Source: Samsonia erythrinae (lineage in GTDB: Bacteria > Pseudomonadota > Gammaproteobacteria > Enterobacterales > Enterobacteriaceae). Taken from it: a stretch of 64,000 nucleotides of DNA. Positions 1 to 12,172 of this stretch are shown here, one piece after another; the stretch's first letter is position 1, and each line of letters begins with the position of its first letter. The notes beneath the pieces are model-generated. The model was not told where the DNA came from. It was given only the letters and a program-made list of their open reading frames with translations, and did not search any database. The stretch is taken from NCBI RefSeq assembly GCF_004342665.1, contig NZ_SMBY01000002.1:248001-312000 (forward strand), given 5' to 3'. The position numbers and the translations under genes were made by a program.

Positions 1-823
1 GCGCCAGTGCGACAAACAGCACCGACAGGCCAATCAGAATATAAGGATGTTGGAGCGCTGCCTGAAAACGCAATCCCGCGGCGGCGACAATCAGCCCGAG
101 CAGCGTGTAGGTTAAGGCCATACCCTGAACGTAGGTCAGCGATAGCAGCAGCGTTCGGCGCGGCGTCAGCTGTTCTTTTCTGCCCAGCACCAGACTGGCG
201 ATCAGCGGGTACATCGGTAGAACGCAGGGCGTAAAGGCGACGCCGATACCAATCAGCAGCGCCCACCACGGCGAGAACGGCATGGGTGTGGTCTGCGGCG
301 GAGCCGTCTGGTCTGATGGTGTTGCCTTGCCTGATAGCGTATTGATCGCTGCATCCGCGTCTGCGGCAGCAGGCACCTGACTGAGAGGAACGGTGCGCGT
401 TTCCGGAGGATAGCAGAAACCTGCATCGGCGCAGCCTTGATACGTCACTTTGACGGTCGCACCGTTTTCATCCTGTTCAATGGGGACCGTTAGCGCCAGC
501 CGACCCCGTAGGATAAAGACCTGACCGAAGAACTCGTCGTTATGGCTTTCGCCCTGCGGCAATACCACGTTACCCAGCGTGGCGCCGTTCCCTTCGATCT
601 TAATTTGTGCACGGTAGAGATAGTAATCGGGATGGATATCCCAGCGCAGATTAAGCTGGTTTCCCCGTTGCTGAAACTCAAAGGCAAAAGCGCCATCGAC
701 AGGCAGAAACCGTGACGTCGTACTGTTGCCAAACAGTTTCTGACCAAAAGAAGAGGCGGTCGCACTGGGTGCGCCGAAAGCCGTCCATAACAGGAAAATC
801 AGCGTAAAGATGCGTTGAGCCAT
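1..823 (-). CDS. dsbD: Thiol:disulfide interchange protein DsbD, N-terminal part (cut by window edge)
   Basis: Inner-membrane reductase that carries electrons from cytoplasmic thioredoxin to periplasmic DsbC/DsbG and related partners. About 274 codons are visible: a signal peptide starting [10 protein letters not shown], then the periplasmic alpha domain with its redox pair in [11 protein letters not shown], then the start of the membrane domain with the conserved TPCVLPMYP motif. The membrane domain and the C-terminal thioredoxin-like domain lie beyond position 1. The ATG at 821-823 overlaps the end of cutA by 25 bp, the usual enterobacterial cutA-dsbD arrangement, so the two are probably co-transcribed and translationally coupled. 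No internal stop is seen. Identification is by motifs and context. Confidence 0.93.
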   Translation of the reverse strand, partial: MAQRIFTLIFLLWTAFGAPSATASSFGQKLFGNSTTSRFLPVDGAFAFEFQQRGNQLNLRWDIHPDYYLYRAQIKIEGNGATLGNVVLPQGESHNDEFFGQVFILRGRLALTVPIEQDENGATVKVTYQGCADAGFCYPPETRTVPLSQVPAAADADAAINTLSGKATPSDQTAPPQTTPMPFSPWWALLIGIGVAFTPCVLPMYPLIASLVLGRKEQLTPRRTLLLSLTYVQGMALTYTLLGLIVAAAGLRFQAALQHPYILIGLSVLFVALA

Positions 824-1134
824 GTCAGGTAATCGCTATCGCCCCCGGATACCGGCAGAACCAACAGTTCCGGCGTATCGTAAGGGTGTTGTTGTTTCAG
901 GTGAGTCAGCAGCGCTTGCTGATGTGATGTCTCGCTTTTTATCAGCATTTGTACTTCTGATTGTTGTTCGAGCTTGCCTTCCCAGTAATAGAGCGAACGT
1001 GCGCCGGGCAGCAGGGTGACGCAGGCGGCAAGCCGCGCTTCCAGCAGCGAGTTGGCGAGCCGTTGCGCACAGGCGTCGTCAGGTGCGGTACACAGTATGA
1101 CGACGGCATCGCAAAACCGGTGGTCAGACATCAT
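799..1134 (-). CDS. cutA: CutA divalent-cation tolerance protein
   Basis: Small trimeric cytoplasmic protein of 111 residues, the usual CutA length. It is linked to copper and other divalent-cation tolerance, although its exact activity is unsettled. Conserved CutA stretches are visible: VVILCTAPD near the N-terminus, SLYYWEGKL in the middle, [12 protein letters not shown] and the terminal [10 protein letters not shown]. Two adjacent ATGs follow a GGAGG ribosome site; the second (1131) has the better spacing, so the protein may be one residue shorter. The 3' end overlaps the dsbD start by 25 bp, and dcuA lies upstream on the same strand. Confidence 0.95.
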   Translation of the reverse strand: MMSDHRFCDAVVILCTAPDDACAQRLANSLLEARLAACVTLLPGARSLYYWEGKLEQQSEVQMLIKSETSHQQALLTHLKQQHPYDTPELLVLPVSGGDSDYLTWLNASLR

Positions 1135-1229
1135 ATCCTCCGCGTCAGATGAACAAAATCCCGGACAATCAGAGCGACACTATACCCTGCTTTATTGTTT
1201 GAAGGGAATGAACCGCGCGAGGGAATGAG

Positions 1230-1256
1230 GCGGATCGACGAGTAACGCCGATCCGC
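1230..1256 (-). terminator. Hairpin between dcuA and cutA
   Basis: Perfect 8-bp inverted repeat (GCGGATCG/CGATCCGC) in the short gap after the dcuA stop. It lacks a clear U-run on the minus strand, so it may be a weak terminator or an RNA-stabilising hairpin. Confidence 0.4.
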
Positions 1257-1279
1257 GCGGGCTGTCCGAAAGGCAAGCG

Positions 1280-2581
1280 TTAGATCAGGATGCTGCCGAG
1301 GATAAAGCCGAATATCACCGACAGCGTAATCGCCAGTACGCCGGGGATCAGAAAGGAGTGGTTAAACACAAACTTGCCGATGCGCGTTGAACCGGTGTCG
1401 TCCATTTCCACCGCCGCCAGCAGCGTGGGGTAGGTCGGCAGAACGAATAAGGCAGAAACGGCGGCAAAAGATGCCACTGCCGTGACCGGCGACACGCCCA
1501 GCAGCAGCGCGGCGGGCATCAGCGCTTTCGCCGTCGCCGCCTGCGAGTAAAGCAGCGTTGCGGCGAAAAACAGCACCACGGCCAGCATCCACGGGTAGCT
1601 TTGCAGCAGCGCGCCAGCGGTGTCCTGAATATCGGAAATATGCGCTTTAACAAAGGTATCGCCCAGCCAGGCAACGCCCATGACGCAGATACAGGCGCTC
1701 ATGCCGGATTTAAATGTGCTGGCAGAGAGGATGCGCGCGGTGTCGATTTTGCAGGTAAGGCAAATCAGCGTGGCGATCGTCAGCATGAAGACCACAATCG
1801 CTTCATTGCGCGGCAGAACCGGGTTCTGAATCAGCCCGACGGTGCCGCTGATTGCCGTGGCATACAGAACCACGGCAACGATCCCGATGAGAAACAACAC
1901 CACGGAAAGTTTGGCGCCGGGTTTTATTTCATGCTGGCTGTTACCGCGCAGCGTGGTTTCGCCTTTTTTCAGACGCTCCTGATAAATCGGATCGTCTTTC
2001 AGCTCTTTACCCAGGAAGTTGGTCACGATCGCCGTCAACAGGATGGCCGATAGCGTCGTGGGAATACAAATGCCTAACAGCAGCAGATAGCTGACGCCGT
2101 GTGGTTCAAGAATACCGGCGACGAACACCACCGCCGCCGAGATAGGGGACGCGGTGATAGCGATTTGCGATGCGACAACGGCGATGGAGAGCGGGCGGGA
2201 AGGGCGAATCCCCTGTTCTTTGGCGACTTCGGCAATCACGGGGAGGGTAGAGAACGCCGTGTGTCCGGTTCCCGCCAGTATGGTCATGAAGTAAGTGACC
2301 AGCGGCGCGAGAAACGTGACGTATTTCGGGTGTTTACGTAGCAGTTTCTCCGCCAGACTGACCAGATAATCCATGCCGCCCGCCACCTGCATCGCGGCGA
2401 TGGCGGCGATAACGGCCATGATAATTTCAATCACGTCAAAAGGGATCATGCCGGGCTTTATCTGAAACCCCAACGTGAGAACAAGCACCCCCAGACCCCC
2501 GGCGAAACCAATACCGATGCCCCCCAGTCGTGCTCCCAAGTAGATGGCGAGCAAAACAATGAGTAACTCAAAACCAAGCAT
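1280..2581 (-). CDS. dcuA: Anaerobic C4-dicarboxylate transporter DcuA
   Basis: Inner-membrane carrier for aspartate, fumarate, malate and succinate. It feeds aspartate to AspA and supports fumarate respiration and nitrogen assimilation. At 433 residues it has the length of E. coli DcuA. The N-terminus contains the DcuA/DcuB hallmark LGARLGGIGIGFAGG; other conserved segments are IITASPISAAVVF-like, SGMSACICVMGVAWLGDTF and DDTGSTRIGKFVFNH. Many hydrophobic helices span the chain. It follows aspA by 118 bp on the same strand, the classic aspA-dcuA pair. The lone DcuA, without dcuB or dcuSR nearby, fits the constitutive paralogue. Confidence 0.95.
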   Translation of the reverse strand: MLGFELLIVLLAIYLGARLGGIGIGFAGGLGVLVLTLGFQIKPGMIPFDVIEIIMAVIAAIAAMQVAGGMDYLVSLAEKLLRKHPKYVTFLAPLVTYFMTILAGTGHTAFSTLPVIAEVAKEQGIRPSRPLSIAVVASQIAITASPISAAVVFVAGILEPHGVSYLLLLGICIPTTLSAILLTAIVTNFLGKELKDDPIYQERLKKGETTLRGNSQHEIKPGAKLSVVLFLIGIVAVVLYATAISGTVGLIQNPVLPRNEAIVVFMLTIATLICLTCKIDTARILSASTFKSGMSACICVMGVAWLGDTFVKAHISDIQDTAGALLQSYPWMLAVVLFFAATLLYSQAATAKALMPAALLLGVSPVTAVASFAAVSALFVLPTYPTLLAAVEMDDTGSTRIGKFVFNHSFLIPGVLAITLSVIFGFILGSILI

Positions 2582-2647
2582 GACTATGCTCCTTCATTTA
2601 ATTGATATGCTTAACTTATTTTTTTACGGCCGCAGACGGCAAAGATA

Positions 2648-2681
2648 CAGGCACGCCATTCTTCGTGAACGAACGTGCCTG
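2648..2681 (-). terminator. Hairpin in the aspA-dcuA gap
   Basis: Inverted repeat CAGGCACG/CGTGCCTG with an 18-nt loop between aspA and dcuA. The U-run is poor, so partial termination or an mRNA processing site that separates the two expression levels is more likely than full termination. Confidence 0.4.
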
Positions 2682-2699
2682 TTGGAATGAGAATCGATA

Positions 2700-4139
2700 T
2701 TAAGGAAGCTCGCTTTCATCGGTGTAGCGTTTGGCTTTATAGGCTGGGTGCATCAGGTTTTGGATGGAAAAAATGTCATCCAGTTCGGCCTCCGTCAGCA
2801 GGCCGCGTTCCAGCACGACTTCACGCACGCTTTTTCCTGTTTCTGCGCAGATCCTGCCGACGATATCGCCGTTATGGTGGCCGATGAACGGATTCAGGTA
2901 AGTGACAATCCCGATGGAGTTGAAGACATAGGCTTCACACACATCCTTGTTGGCGGTGATGCCGTTAACGCATTTCTCCAGCAGGTTGTAGCAGGCGTTG
3001 GTCAGAATGTGGATCGATTCAAACATCGCCTGACCGATGACCGGCTCCATGACGTTTAACTGCAACTGCCCGGCTTCCGATGCCATGGTGACGCAGGTGT
3101 CGTTACCGATGACCTTGAAGCACACCTGATTGACGACTTCCGGTACGACAGGGTTAACCTTGGCCGGCATGATCGAGGAACCGGCCTGCAACTCCGGCAG
3201 GTTAATTTCATTCAGGCCCGCACGGGGGCCGGAAGAGAGCAGGCGCAGGTCGTTACAGATTTTCGACAGCTTCACCGCCAGACGTTTCAGTGAACCGTGT
3301 ACCATCACATAGGCGCCGCAGTCTGATGTCGCCTCAATCAAATCTTCCGCCGGCACACAAGGCAGGCCGCTGACGTCCGCCAGATACTGCACCGCCAGTT
3401 GCTGGTAACCGTCCGGCGTATTCAGACGTGTTCCTATCGCCGTGGCGCCCAGATTGACTTCAAGTAGCAGTTCCGATGTGCGCAGCAGGTTTTTCGTTTC
3501 TTCCTGTAACAGTACGTTAAAGGCATAAAATTCCTGACCGAGTGTCATCGGTACGGCATCCTGCAACTGAGTCCGTCCCATTTTTATAATGTTTGCAAAC
3601 TCATGCGATTTACGCTCAAACCCCTCACTCAGTTTTGAGATGGCATCCGTCAACTTCAGTATGGCGGCGTAGACGGCGAGACGGAATCCGGTTGGGTAGG
3701 CATCATTGGTGGACTGACATTTATTCAGGTGGTCGTTCGGGTTGAGATACTGATATTCGCCTTTCCGGTGGCCCATCAGTTCCAGGCCGATATTGGCTAA
3801 CACTTCGTTGGTATTCATATTGACGGATGTCCCCGCGCCGCCCTGGTAGACATCTATCGGGAACTGCCCCATGCATTTACCGTTATTCAGCACCTCGTCG
3901 CAGGCGTGGATGATGGTCTCGGCGATGTTTTTCGGGATGGTTTTCAAATCTTTGTTGGCCAACGCCGCCGCTTTTTTTACCATGACCATGCCGCGAACAA
4001 GTTCGGGTATGTCACTGATTTTATTGCTGCTAATATAAAAGTTTTCGATGGCGCGCAGCGTGTGAATGCCATAGTAAGCGTCAGCGGGAACTTCTCGGGT
4101 GCCTAGCAGGTCTTCTTCAATACGAATGTTTTCAGACAT
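2700..4139 (-). CDS. aspA: Aspartate ammonia-lyase (aspartase)
   Basis: Cytoplasmic homotetramer that splits L-aspartate into fumarate and ammonia. Together with DcuA it lets cells use aspartate as a nitrogen source and as a source of fumarate for anaerobic respiration. The protein has 479 residues (E. coli AspA 478) and starts [18 protein letters not shown]. The fumarase/aspartase signature [11 protein letters not shown], with its catalytic serine loop, is intact, as is the substrate-binding [14 protein letters not shown] longer open frame upstream (to 4262) was rejected because the ATG at 4137-4139 has an AGGA ribosome site and matches the family start. A CRP-like site about 210 bp upstream suggests cAMP-CRP activation. 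Confidence 0.97.
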   Translation of the reverse strand: MSENIRIEEDLLGTREVPADAYYGIHTLRAIENFYISSNKISDIPELVRGMVMVKKAAALANKDLKTIPKNIAETIIHACDEVLNNGKCMGQFPIDVYQGGAGTSVNMNTNEVLANIGLELMGHRKGEYQYLNPNDHLNKCQSTNDAYPTGFRLAVYAAILKLTDAISKLSEGFERKSHEFANIIKMGRTQLQDAVPMTLGQEFYAFNVLLQEETKNLLRTSELLLEVNLGATAIGTRLNTPDGYQQLAVQYLADVSGLPCVPAEDLIEATSDCGAYVMVHGSLKRLAVKLSKICNDLRLLSSGPRAGLNEINLPELQAGSSIMPAKVNPVVPEVVNQVCFKVIGNDTCVTMASEAGQLQLNVMEPVIGQAMFESIHILTNACYNLLEKCVNGITANKDVCEAYVFNSIGIVTYLNPFIGHHNGDIVGRICAETGKSVREVVLERGLLTEAELDDIFSIQNLMHPAYKAKRYTDESELP

Positions 4140-4347
4140 GTGCTTTTTATCCTGTTGCGTGACCAGGCATGATGATCTGATGTTAGGGACGTGATCTGGC
4201 TCTGGATAAATCATTTTATCCTGGTCGTAGTTTTGAGATGTTTGACTGGCTCCGTTGTCCATGACCGAGAGGATATGTCGTTATGGCCGTGAAAAATAGG
4301 TGTTTAGATCACTATACTGACTTTCTTCCTGACGGCGATAAATGAAC

Positions 4348-4363
4348 TGTGATAGTTGTCACG
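4348..4363. promoter_or_regulatory. Candidate CRP site between aspA and fxsA
   Basis: TGTGATAGTTGTCACG matches the CRP consensus TGTGA-N6-TCACA at 9 of 10 core bases. It lies in the 430-bp divergent gap (4140-4569) and is placed to act on aspA and possibly fxsA. Nothing else in the gap was recognised; no clear FNR box was found. Confidence 0.65.
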
Positions 4364-4569
4364 CGTTACTATTTGGCACAATAAATGTGTCGCAACGGCT
4401 TGAAAATGCGCAAACGCGCATCCATTTTCTGAAGAATCATCATGTGAAGGATCGCCAGACAGAACGTGTGTTTGTTACCTCATTGGAGGTAGGGTTCATC
4501 CGAATTTCGAACGCGATGACTTAACACGTTGTTATCAACCGCTGTATGTATAAAACACAGGAGAACCGG

Positions 4570-5040
4570 GTGCGCTGGTTACCGTTATTATTTATTTTTC
4601 TTTTGGCTTACATCGAGATATCGATATTTATCCATGTTGCGGACGCGCTGGGCGTTGCCGTAACCCTTCTGCTGGTGGTTTTCACGTCCTGCGTGGGCGT
4701 CTCGCTGGTGCGTAATCAGGGGGTGAAAACGCTGGTGCAGATGCAGCAGAAAATGGCCGCCGGGGAAAGCCCCGCCGCGGAAATGGTTAAGAGCGTGTCG
4801 CTGGTGTTGGCTGGGTTTTTGCTTTTGATCCCCGGTTTCCTGACAGACTTTCTGGGGCTGTTGCTGTTGCTGCCGCCGATACAGAAAAGCCTGACGCTTA
4901 AGCTGATGCCGCATCTGCATGTCTGGGGCTCCGGTGCGGGGGCGTCGGCGTCCACCAGGAATACCTTTGAAGGGGAATATCAGCGTAAAGATGACGGGCG
5001 TGCCAATATTGAGCACCAGGACGACCGGGATAACCACTAA
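4570..5040 (+). CDS. fxsA: FxsA inner-membrane protein
   Basis: FxsA-family membrane protein. In E. coli, overproduction relieves F-plasmid exclusion of phage T7; its normal role is unclear. The 156-residue chain has the family pattern: a first helix (WLPLLFIFLLAYIEISIFI), a second after ALGVAVTLLLVVF, the conserved SLVRNQG and QQKMAAGESPAAEMVKS, then a helix pair ending in FLTDFLGLLLLLPP. The C-terminus is acidic and hydrophilic and ends EGEYQRKDD. A GTG start at 4570, with AGGAG 7 bp upstream, is preferred to the upstream ATG at 4546 because it matches the E. coli start (MRWLP). It sits between aspA and groES, as in E. coli. Confidence 0.93.
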   Translation: MRWLPLLFIFLLAYIEISIFIHVADALGVAVTLLLVVFTSCVGVSLVRNQGVKTLVQMQQKMAAGESPAAEMVKSVSLVLAGFLLLIPGFLTDFLGLLLLLPPIQKSLTLKLMPHLHVWGSGAGASASTRNTFEGEYQRKDDGRANIEHQDDRDNH

Positions 5041-5152
5041 AACCCCAGCGGGCTGAAAAAACAGACGAATATTTATCGCATTGATAATTATCAATTTTTA
5101 TTCTTTGTTATCAATAAGTAGCCGCCTGACGCAAAAAAAATGAATTTTTGCC

Positions 5153-5180
5153 CTTGAAGGGCAGAGAAACGTCCCCACTT
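5153..5180 (+). promoter_or_regulatory. Sigma32 heat-shock promoter of groESL
   Basis: CTTGAA (5153-5158), a 14-nt spacer, then CCCCACTT (5173-5180) match the sigma32 consensus CTTGAA/CCCCAT-T with normal spacing. It lies about 80 bp before groES, as in E. coli groE. Confidence 0.9.
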
Positions 5181-5228
5181 AGAACACCACAAGGCCGATC
5201 GTGAAAGCATGGTCGGCGTTTATCCTAA

Positions 5229-5555
<327 letters not shown>

Positions 5556-5588
5556 TTGCGCGTACTCATCTGAACTGAACGAATTTAA

Positions 5589-7247
<1,659 letters not shown>

Positions 7248-7325
7248 TGGGACACGATTGTCGCCGGCAGTGATTGTCCGGTGACAACGGGTTCAGATTA
7301 CAGACATTCGTCTTTTTGTCCTGCA

Positions 7326-7364
7326 AAAGCACCATCCGATAGTGATATCGGGTGGTGCTTTTTT
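7326..7364 (+). terminator. Rho-independent terminator of groESL
   Basis: Stem AAAGCACCA...TGGTGCTTT with further pairing TCCGATA/TATCGGG, followed by a T-run. The rest of the 329-bp gap to ubiC (7248-7576) shows no gene; its last 60 bp should hold the ubiC promoter. Confidence 0.92.
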
Positions 7365-7576
7365 ATGCGGGCGTTTTATCTTCAACGGCATGAGACTGCC
7401 GTCTGTGTGCGAATGAATCAAGAGACCTCTCTAACGGCAATCCGATGGCGAACCGCACGGTTGAAATGTTGCCATATTGATGATGAATCGGGTGATAGCG
7501 TGTTATCGGGGGGACATTCTGCGCTACAATAAGGGCGTTTACTTTATTTACATAAAACCCTGTTCGGAGTGGGGAC

Positions 7577-8113
7577 ATGTCTGACGATGCGTCAATGCTT
7601 CTGCGCACAATTTCCTGGTGTACCGAGCCCCCTTCGTCGGTATTACCTGATCATATTGGTGACTGGCTGAGGGAAACCGGCTCCATGACGCAGCGGCTTG
7701 AAAAATATTGCGCTCAGCTGGAGGTCACACTTTGCCGTGAGGGGTTTATAACGTCGCAGGTGTTGGACGAAGAGCGTGAACAACTGCCGTTTAGCGAAAG
7801 TTACTGGCTGCGTGAAGTGGTGCTGTATGGCGATGGCCGCCCCTGGCTTTTTGGCCGGACGCTCGTCCCACAGCAGACGCTCAACGGTGCAGACGCGGCG
7901 CTGACGGAAATCGGTAATCAACCGCTAGGCCGTTACCTGTTTGAACAAAAGGCGCTGATGCGTGACTACATCCATACCGGATGCTGCGAAGGGTTATGGG
8001 CGCGGCGTTCCCGTCTGTGTCTTTCTGGTGGTCCATTACTGTTGACTGAGCTTTTCTTACCGGAAGCACCGGTGTATTTCACGCCGGGTGATGAGGGTTG
8101 GCAGGTAATTTGA
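7577..8113 (+). CDS. ubiC: Chorismate pyruvate-lyase UbiC
   Basis: Converts chorismate to 4-hydroxybenzoate and pyruvate, the first committed step of ubiquinone synthesis. The 178-residue protein is slightly longer than E. coli UbiC (165). Conserved segments include DSMT-like GSMTQRLE, REGF, YWLREVVLYGDGRPWLFGRTLVP, PLGRYLF, and WARRSRLCLSG followed by LLLTELFLP. Arginine and glutamate residues in these motifs bind chorismate or product in the known structure. The ATG follows GGAGTGGGG. It is 12 bp upstream of ubiA, in the usual ubiCA operon. Confidence 0.95.
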   Translation: MSDDASMLLRTISWCTEPPSSVLPDHIGDWLRETGSMTQRLEKYCAQLEVTLCREGFITSQVLDEEREQLPFSESYWLREVVLYGDGRPWLFGRTLVPQQTLNGADAALTEIGNQPLGRYLFEQKALMRDYIHTGCCEGLWARRSRLCLSGGPLLLTELFLPEAPVYFTPGDEGWQVI

Positions 8114-8125
8114 GGAGATTATTCC

Positions 8126-8989
8126 TTGGAAAGAAGCTTTACAGCAGGGAAATGGCTGGCTTACTGCCGCTTGATGCGGATTGATAAACCGATAGGTTCT
8201 TTGCTGCTGCTGTGGCCAACGCTATGGGCGCTATGGCTGGCAGGGCGTGGCTCGCCAACGCCATGGACGCTATTCGTTTTTATTGCGGGGGTTTTTTTAA
8301 TGCGCGCGGCGGGCTGTGTCATCAATGATTACGCCGATCGGCATTTTGATGGTCATGTAAAACGCACGGCTTCTCGCCCGCTGCCCAGCGGTGAAGTCAG
8401 TGAGCAATCTGCCAAGGTTTTGTTTATCGGGTTGGTTCTACTGTCGTTTGGCCTGGTGTTGACGCTGAACATGATGACGATCTGGCTATCTGTCGCCGGG
8501 CTGGTTCTGGCATGGGTATACCCGTTCATGAAGCGTGTCAGTCATCTGCCCCAGTTGGTTCTGGGGGCGGCGTTTGGCTGGTCGATACCCATGGCCTATG
8601 CCGCGGTGAGTGAAAGTCTGCCAGCGAGCTGCTGGATGATGTTTTTGGCTTATGTGTGCTGGACCGTCGCCTACGATACGCAATATGCGATGGTCGATCG
8701 TGATGACGACCTGAAGATCGGGGTGAAGTCTACCGCGATCTTATTTGGTCGTTTTGACAACGCGATTATTGGCTTACTGCAACTGGGGATGCTGGGGTTA
8801 CTGCTGGCCTTGGGGAACCTCAGCGGATTGGGTATGCCGTACTATATCGCGCTGCTGGTGTCTGCCGGGATGTTTGTTTATCAACAAGTGCTGACGGCCG
8901 GACGGGAGCGCGATGCCTGTTTTAAGGCGTTCCATAACAATAAATATGTCGGTATGGCCGTATTTATTGGCGTGCTGCTCGGCCTGTAA
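8126..8989 (+). CDS. ubiA: 4-hydroxybenzoate octaprenyltransferase UbiA
   Basis: Integral membrane prenyltransferase that attaches the octaprenyl tail to 4-hydroxybenzoate. The 287-residue chain has both aspartate-rich motifs of the family: [15 protein letters not shown] (first) and [21 protein letters not shown] (second), which bind Mg-diphosphate. Several hydrophobic helices separate them. The start is TTG at 8126-8128, fixed by GAGGAG eight bases upstream and alignment with the family start MEWSLT. Its prenyl donor is made by IspB, which is also in this window at 61059-62030. Confidence 0.96.
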   Translation: MERSFTAGKWLAYCRLMRIDKPIGSLLLLWPTLWALWLAGRGSPTPWTLFVFIAGVFLMRAAGCVINDYADRHFDGHVKRTASRPLPSGEVSEQSAKVLFIGLVLLSFGLVLTLNMMTIWLSVAGLVLAWVYPFMKRVSHLPQLVLGAAFGWSIPMAYAAVSESLPASCWMMFLAYVCWTVAYDTQYAMVDRDDDLKIGVKSTAILFGRFDNAIIGLLQLGMLGLLLALGNLSGLGMPYYIALLVSAGMFVYQQVLTAGRERDACFKAFHNNKYVGMAVFIGVLLGL

Positions 8990-9008
8990 CGCGGGTTAGG
9001 CAAAAATA

Positions 9009-9036
9009 AAACAGCAGCGGTTTCCCGCTGCTGTTT
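9009..9036. terminator. Bidirectional terminator between ubiA and plsB
   Basis: AAACAGCAGCGG/CCGCTGCTGTTT hairpin with an A-run on its left, giving a U-run for the minus-strand plsB transcript. It serves both convergent genes. Confidence 0.85.
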
Positions 9037-9072
9037 ACGTTACGGCTTTTGTCATGTCAAACGCTCTCGCGG

Positions 9073-11571
9073 TCAAGCGGGGGCGTTATCATTCTTTTCC
9101 GGCGAGTCCTTAGCGATCTCTTCTGTTGATTGAACGCCGGGTTCCGTTTCAGTCAGCGCACTGGCGCTTTCTATCGTCAGCCGAACCTCCGGGGTGATTA
9201 AATCGCCCAGGATGTTGTAGATCGCCACGATATCATGCTGGGGGGCTTCTGCGTTGTCGGTGATGTACCCTTCCGTGCGTAGGGTTGCGGCCAGCGTTGA
9301 GAACACGGCCTTATCAAAAAACTCCGGCGCATTGATACCATGTAAAACAGACAGGCGCTGTGCCATGTTACGGCTCTCTTTCTCCAGCGTCCCACGGTTA
9401 ATGGCCGGGTTTGCGCACAGCAAAGACAGCGTGATCGCGTAGCGTTGCAGCGTCTCGCGCACGCCGGCGGCAAGCAACTGTAGCGTGCGAATACGTGATG
9501 GATTAATCGCCAGCTCACCATCACGGCTGCACAGCAGTTGTTGTCGAACCAGTTCGTCAGCCAGCGTTCCCAGTACATCAGGTAGCTGTTCTCTTGAATA
9601 GTGCAGGAACAACTCCGACTGGAGGAAGGGATAGATCAGCGTGATTTGTCGCACGACTTCGTCAAGCGCGATCCGACGGTGATGGATGACGATGCTGGCA
9701 ATTAACGACGGTAACACCAACAGATGCTGGATGTTATTGCGATAATAGGTCATCAACACAGCCTGCTCGCGCGGCAGAATGATGATGTCACCGATGCTGT
9801 CCTTCTCCACTTCGAACTTGTCCATGCCCAGCACATGTTCCAACAGTTCATCCGCTGTCTTTTTGGGAACGGTAATGTCCTTGTGATAAGGCGCCTGACG
9901 CAGCAGTTGCAGGTAGCAATCCAACTGCTCACGCATTTGCTCGCGCGTTAATGAACGTTGACGCGATGCCAGCAGGGCGGTGGAGCACAAGTTCATCGCG
10001 TTCGCGGCCGCAGAATTATTGATACGCACCATGATATCCATAGAGATATCCTGTACCGTGGGGGTGAGCCAACTGGGGCGCTGCGCTTCAATCGGATCGA
10101 TGGCGTCGCGCCATTGCGGTACATGCTGATTCAGGTAGGCGGTGAGCGGGAGCGGTTCGCCGAAGTTCACATAACCCTGCCCCAGATTACGCAGCTTACA
10201 CAGACCACGCACCATCTGGATAAAACCTTCTTTTTCCTTCGCCGCGCCGCGCAGTTCCTTAGCGTAGGTGCCCACTTCCATCACATGCTCGTAACCGACA
10301 TAGATCGGCACCAGCGTAATGGGGCGCGCACCGCCTCTGAGCATGGCCTGAATGGTCATCGCCAGCGTACCGGTTTTGGGATCCAGCAAACGCCCTGTGC
10401 GCGAGCGTCCTCCTTCCATGAAATACTCAACCGAATAGCCCCGGGCAAACAGTTCGCCCAGATATTCGCGAAAAATCGTGGAATATAGCTTGTTTCCTTT
10501 GAACGTTCGGCGAATAAAGAAGGCACCCAGACGGCGAAAGATAGGGCCTGCCGGCCAGAAATTCAGGTTGATGCCTGCGGCGATGTGCGGCGGAACCAAT
10601 CCCTGATGATAGAGAACATAAGACAGCAACAGGTAATCCATGTGGCTGCGATGGCAGGGGACATAGACAATACTGTGTCCATCCTGCGCGAGCTGACGGA
10701 CGCGCTCGGCGTTATGAACATTGATGCCCTGATAAAGGCGGTTCCACGTCCAACCCAGCACGCGATCTGACAGGCGCACGGCTTCATAGGAGAAGTCGGC
10801 GGCGATTTCTTCCATCAGCTCAATCGCGTTCTGCTGCGCTTTTTCATGAGAAATCTTCTTGTTTCGCGCTTCGTCGTCGACGGCTTTTTTGATCGCTTTG
10901 GAATCCAGCAGCTTGTTAAACAGCTCCTGACGCACCGGTAAACGCGGCCCGACGGCGGCCAGCCGCTGGCGGGAGAAGTGCATGCGGGCGACTCGCGCCA
11001 GTTTGTGGGCTATGGTGGTGTCGGTGCCATGTTCGGTGGCCATATAGCGCAGCGACACCGGGCTGGAGAAACGCACAAAACTGTCACGCCCCAACCACAG
11101 CACGGCAAAAAATTTCTCGATACCGTTGAGTAAGCGCAGGTGCGGCGTCGTTTGGGAATGGCCCTCTCGCCCTGGCGAACGGCCAAACATGACGGATACC
11201 GGCACCATTTGCACATCTAAATCGGGATTGGCGCGGTGAAGATCCAAATAGTCGTGGAACAGTTTGACGGACTTCTGTTTGGGAACGTAGTAACGGAAGA
11301 CGCGCGGTCCGTCATTAATAAAGACATGGCTGGGCAATTGGACGCCATTCAGTTCGACGGAAAGTGAAGGGTCGGGCAACCCTAGCGCCAGACACTTCGT
11401 GCGTAACGTTAATAAGTCCGCCTGAGAGTTATAAGGCAGAACATAGAGTATGGGACGTGAGGGATCTAAGCCCAGTTCTACTACCGGATCTGCGGGAATA
11501 ACTTTGCTTTTCACCAGCAATTTCAGTGGTAGATTCAATAATTTATAGTAAATTTTACGCCAACCTGACAT
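9073..11571 (-). CDS. plsB: Glycerol-3-phosphate acyltransferase PlsB
   Basis: Inner-membrane enzyme that makes lysophosphatidate from glycerol-3-phosphate and acyl-CoA/acyl-ACP, the first step of phospholipid synthesis. It has 832 residues, against about 807 in E. coli. The acyltransferase blocks are intact: [13 protein letters not shown] (block I, HX4D), [15 protein letters not shown] (II), [11 protein letters not shown] (III) and [12 protein letters not shown] (IV). The start [16 protein letters not shown] at 11571 matches the family; a 54-residue upstream extension of the frame has no family counterpart. The C-terminal tail is longer and acidic. It is divergent from dgkA by about 127 bp. 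Confidence 0.97.
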   Translation of the reverse strand: MSGWRKIYYKLLNLPLKLLVKSKVIPADPVVELGLDPSRPILYVLPYNSQADLLTLRTKCLALGLPDPSLSVELNGVQLPSHVFINDGPRVFRYYVPKQKSVKLFHDYLDLHRANPDLDVQMVPVSVMFGRSPGREGHSQTTPHLRLLNGIEKFFAVLWLGRDSFVRFSSPVSLRYMATEHGTDTTIAHKLARVARMHFSRQRLAAVGPRLPVRQELFNKLLDSKAIKKAVDDEARNKKISHEKAQQNAIELMEEIAADFSYEAVRLSDRVLGWTWNRLYQGINVHNAERVRQLAQDGHSIVYVPCHRSHMDYLLLSYVLYHQGLVPPHIAAGINLNFWPAGPIFRRLGAFFIRRTFKGNKLYSTIFREYLGELFARGYSVEYFMEGGRSRTGRLLDPKTGTLAMTIQAMLRGGARPITLVPIYVGYEHVMEVGTYAKELRGAAKEKEGFIQMVRGLCKLRNLGQGYVNFGEPLPLTAYLNQHVPQWRDAIDPIEAQRPSWLTPTVQDISMDIMVRINNSAAANAMNLCSTALLASRQRSLTREQMREQLDCYLQLLRQAPYHKDITVPKKTADELLEHVLGMDKFEVEKDSIGDIIILPREQAVLMTYYRNNIQHLLVLPSLIASIVIHHRRIALDEVVRQITLIYPFLQSELFLHYSREQLPDVLGTLADELVRQQLLCSRDGELAINPSRIRTLQLLAAGVRETLQRYAITLSLLCANPAINRGTLEKESRNMAQRLSVLHGINAPEFFDKAVFSTLAATLRTEGYITDNAEAPQHDIVAIYNILGDLITPEVRLTIESASALTETEPGVQSTEEIAKDSPEKNDNAPA

Positions 11572-11698
11572 AACAACATGGAGCCTCTTGTTAGCAATGC
11601 GCCGCAAGGATACCAGAAACTGCGGCGGAGATCTGTGGTGATGAGACAACGCAAGCACGTTAAAATGCGAACTTTTTTGCGTAAATAATGGAGGTTGA

Positions 11699-12064
11699 AT
11701 GAATAAAGCAACGGGGATGGCCCGAATTATCAAGGCGACGGGGTATTCTCTCAGCGGGTTAAAACAGGCATGGCTGCATGAAGCGGCGTTTCGTCAGGAA
11801 ACGGTATTGACGATTGTCGGCGTCTGTATCGCCTGTCTGTTGCCCGTGATGCTGGTAGAGAAACTGCTGCTGATTGGGTCTGTCGTGCTGATTATGCTAT
11901 TTGAACTGGTTAACAGCGCCATTGAGGCCGTGGTTGATCGCATCGGCAGCGAGCATCATGAGTTATCAGGTCGGGCGAAGGATATTGGATCGGCGAGCGT
12001 TTTTGTTGCGATTGTCCTCGCTGCTGTCGTATGGGGCAGCATCCTCTGGCAACATTTTGCCTGA
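11699..12064 (+). CDS. dgkA: Diacylglycerol kinase DgkA
   Basis: Small trimeric inner-membrane kinase that recycles diacylglycerol, released during membrane-derived oligosaccharide synthesis, to phosphatidate. It has 121 residues with three helices. The active-site motif is visible: EAAFRQE early on, then [33 protein letters not shown], which contains the catalytic glutamate and metal ligands. The ATG follows a GGAGG site. It sits between plsB and lexA, as in E. coli. Confidence 0.96.
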   Translation: MNKATGMARIIKATGYSLSGLKQAWLHEAAFRQETVLTIVGVCIACLLPVMLVEKLLLIGSVVLIMLFELVNSAIEAVVDRIGSEHHELSGRAKDIGSASVFVAIVLAAVVWGSILWQHFA

Positions 12065-12127
12065 CGCTACGCAGAAATAAATAAAACCCGGGCTTTACTT
12101 ATATCCCGGTTCCCAATTGCGCCTCAG

Positions 12128-12143
12128 CTGTATATACTCACAG
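12128..12143 (+). promoter_or_regulatory. LexA (SOS) box 1 of lexA
   Basis: CTGTATATACTCACAG has the CTGT-N8-ACAG consensus and equals the first E. coli lexA operator. Confidence 0.93.
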
Positions 12144-12148
12144 GAAGA

Positions 12149-12164
12149 CTGTATAAACAACCAG
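12149..12164 (+). promoter_or_regulatory. LexA (SOS) box 2 of lexA
   Basis: CTGTATAAACAACCAG follows box 1 by 5 bp. It keeps CTG-N10-CAG, so lexA is autoregulated by tandem operators as in E. coli. Confidence 0.9.
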
Positions 12165-12172
12165 GGGGCGGG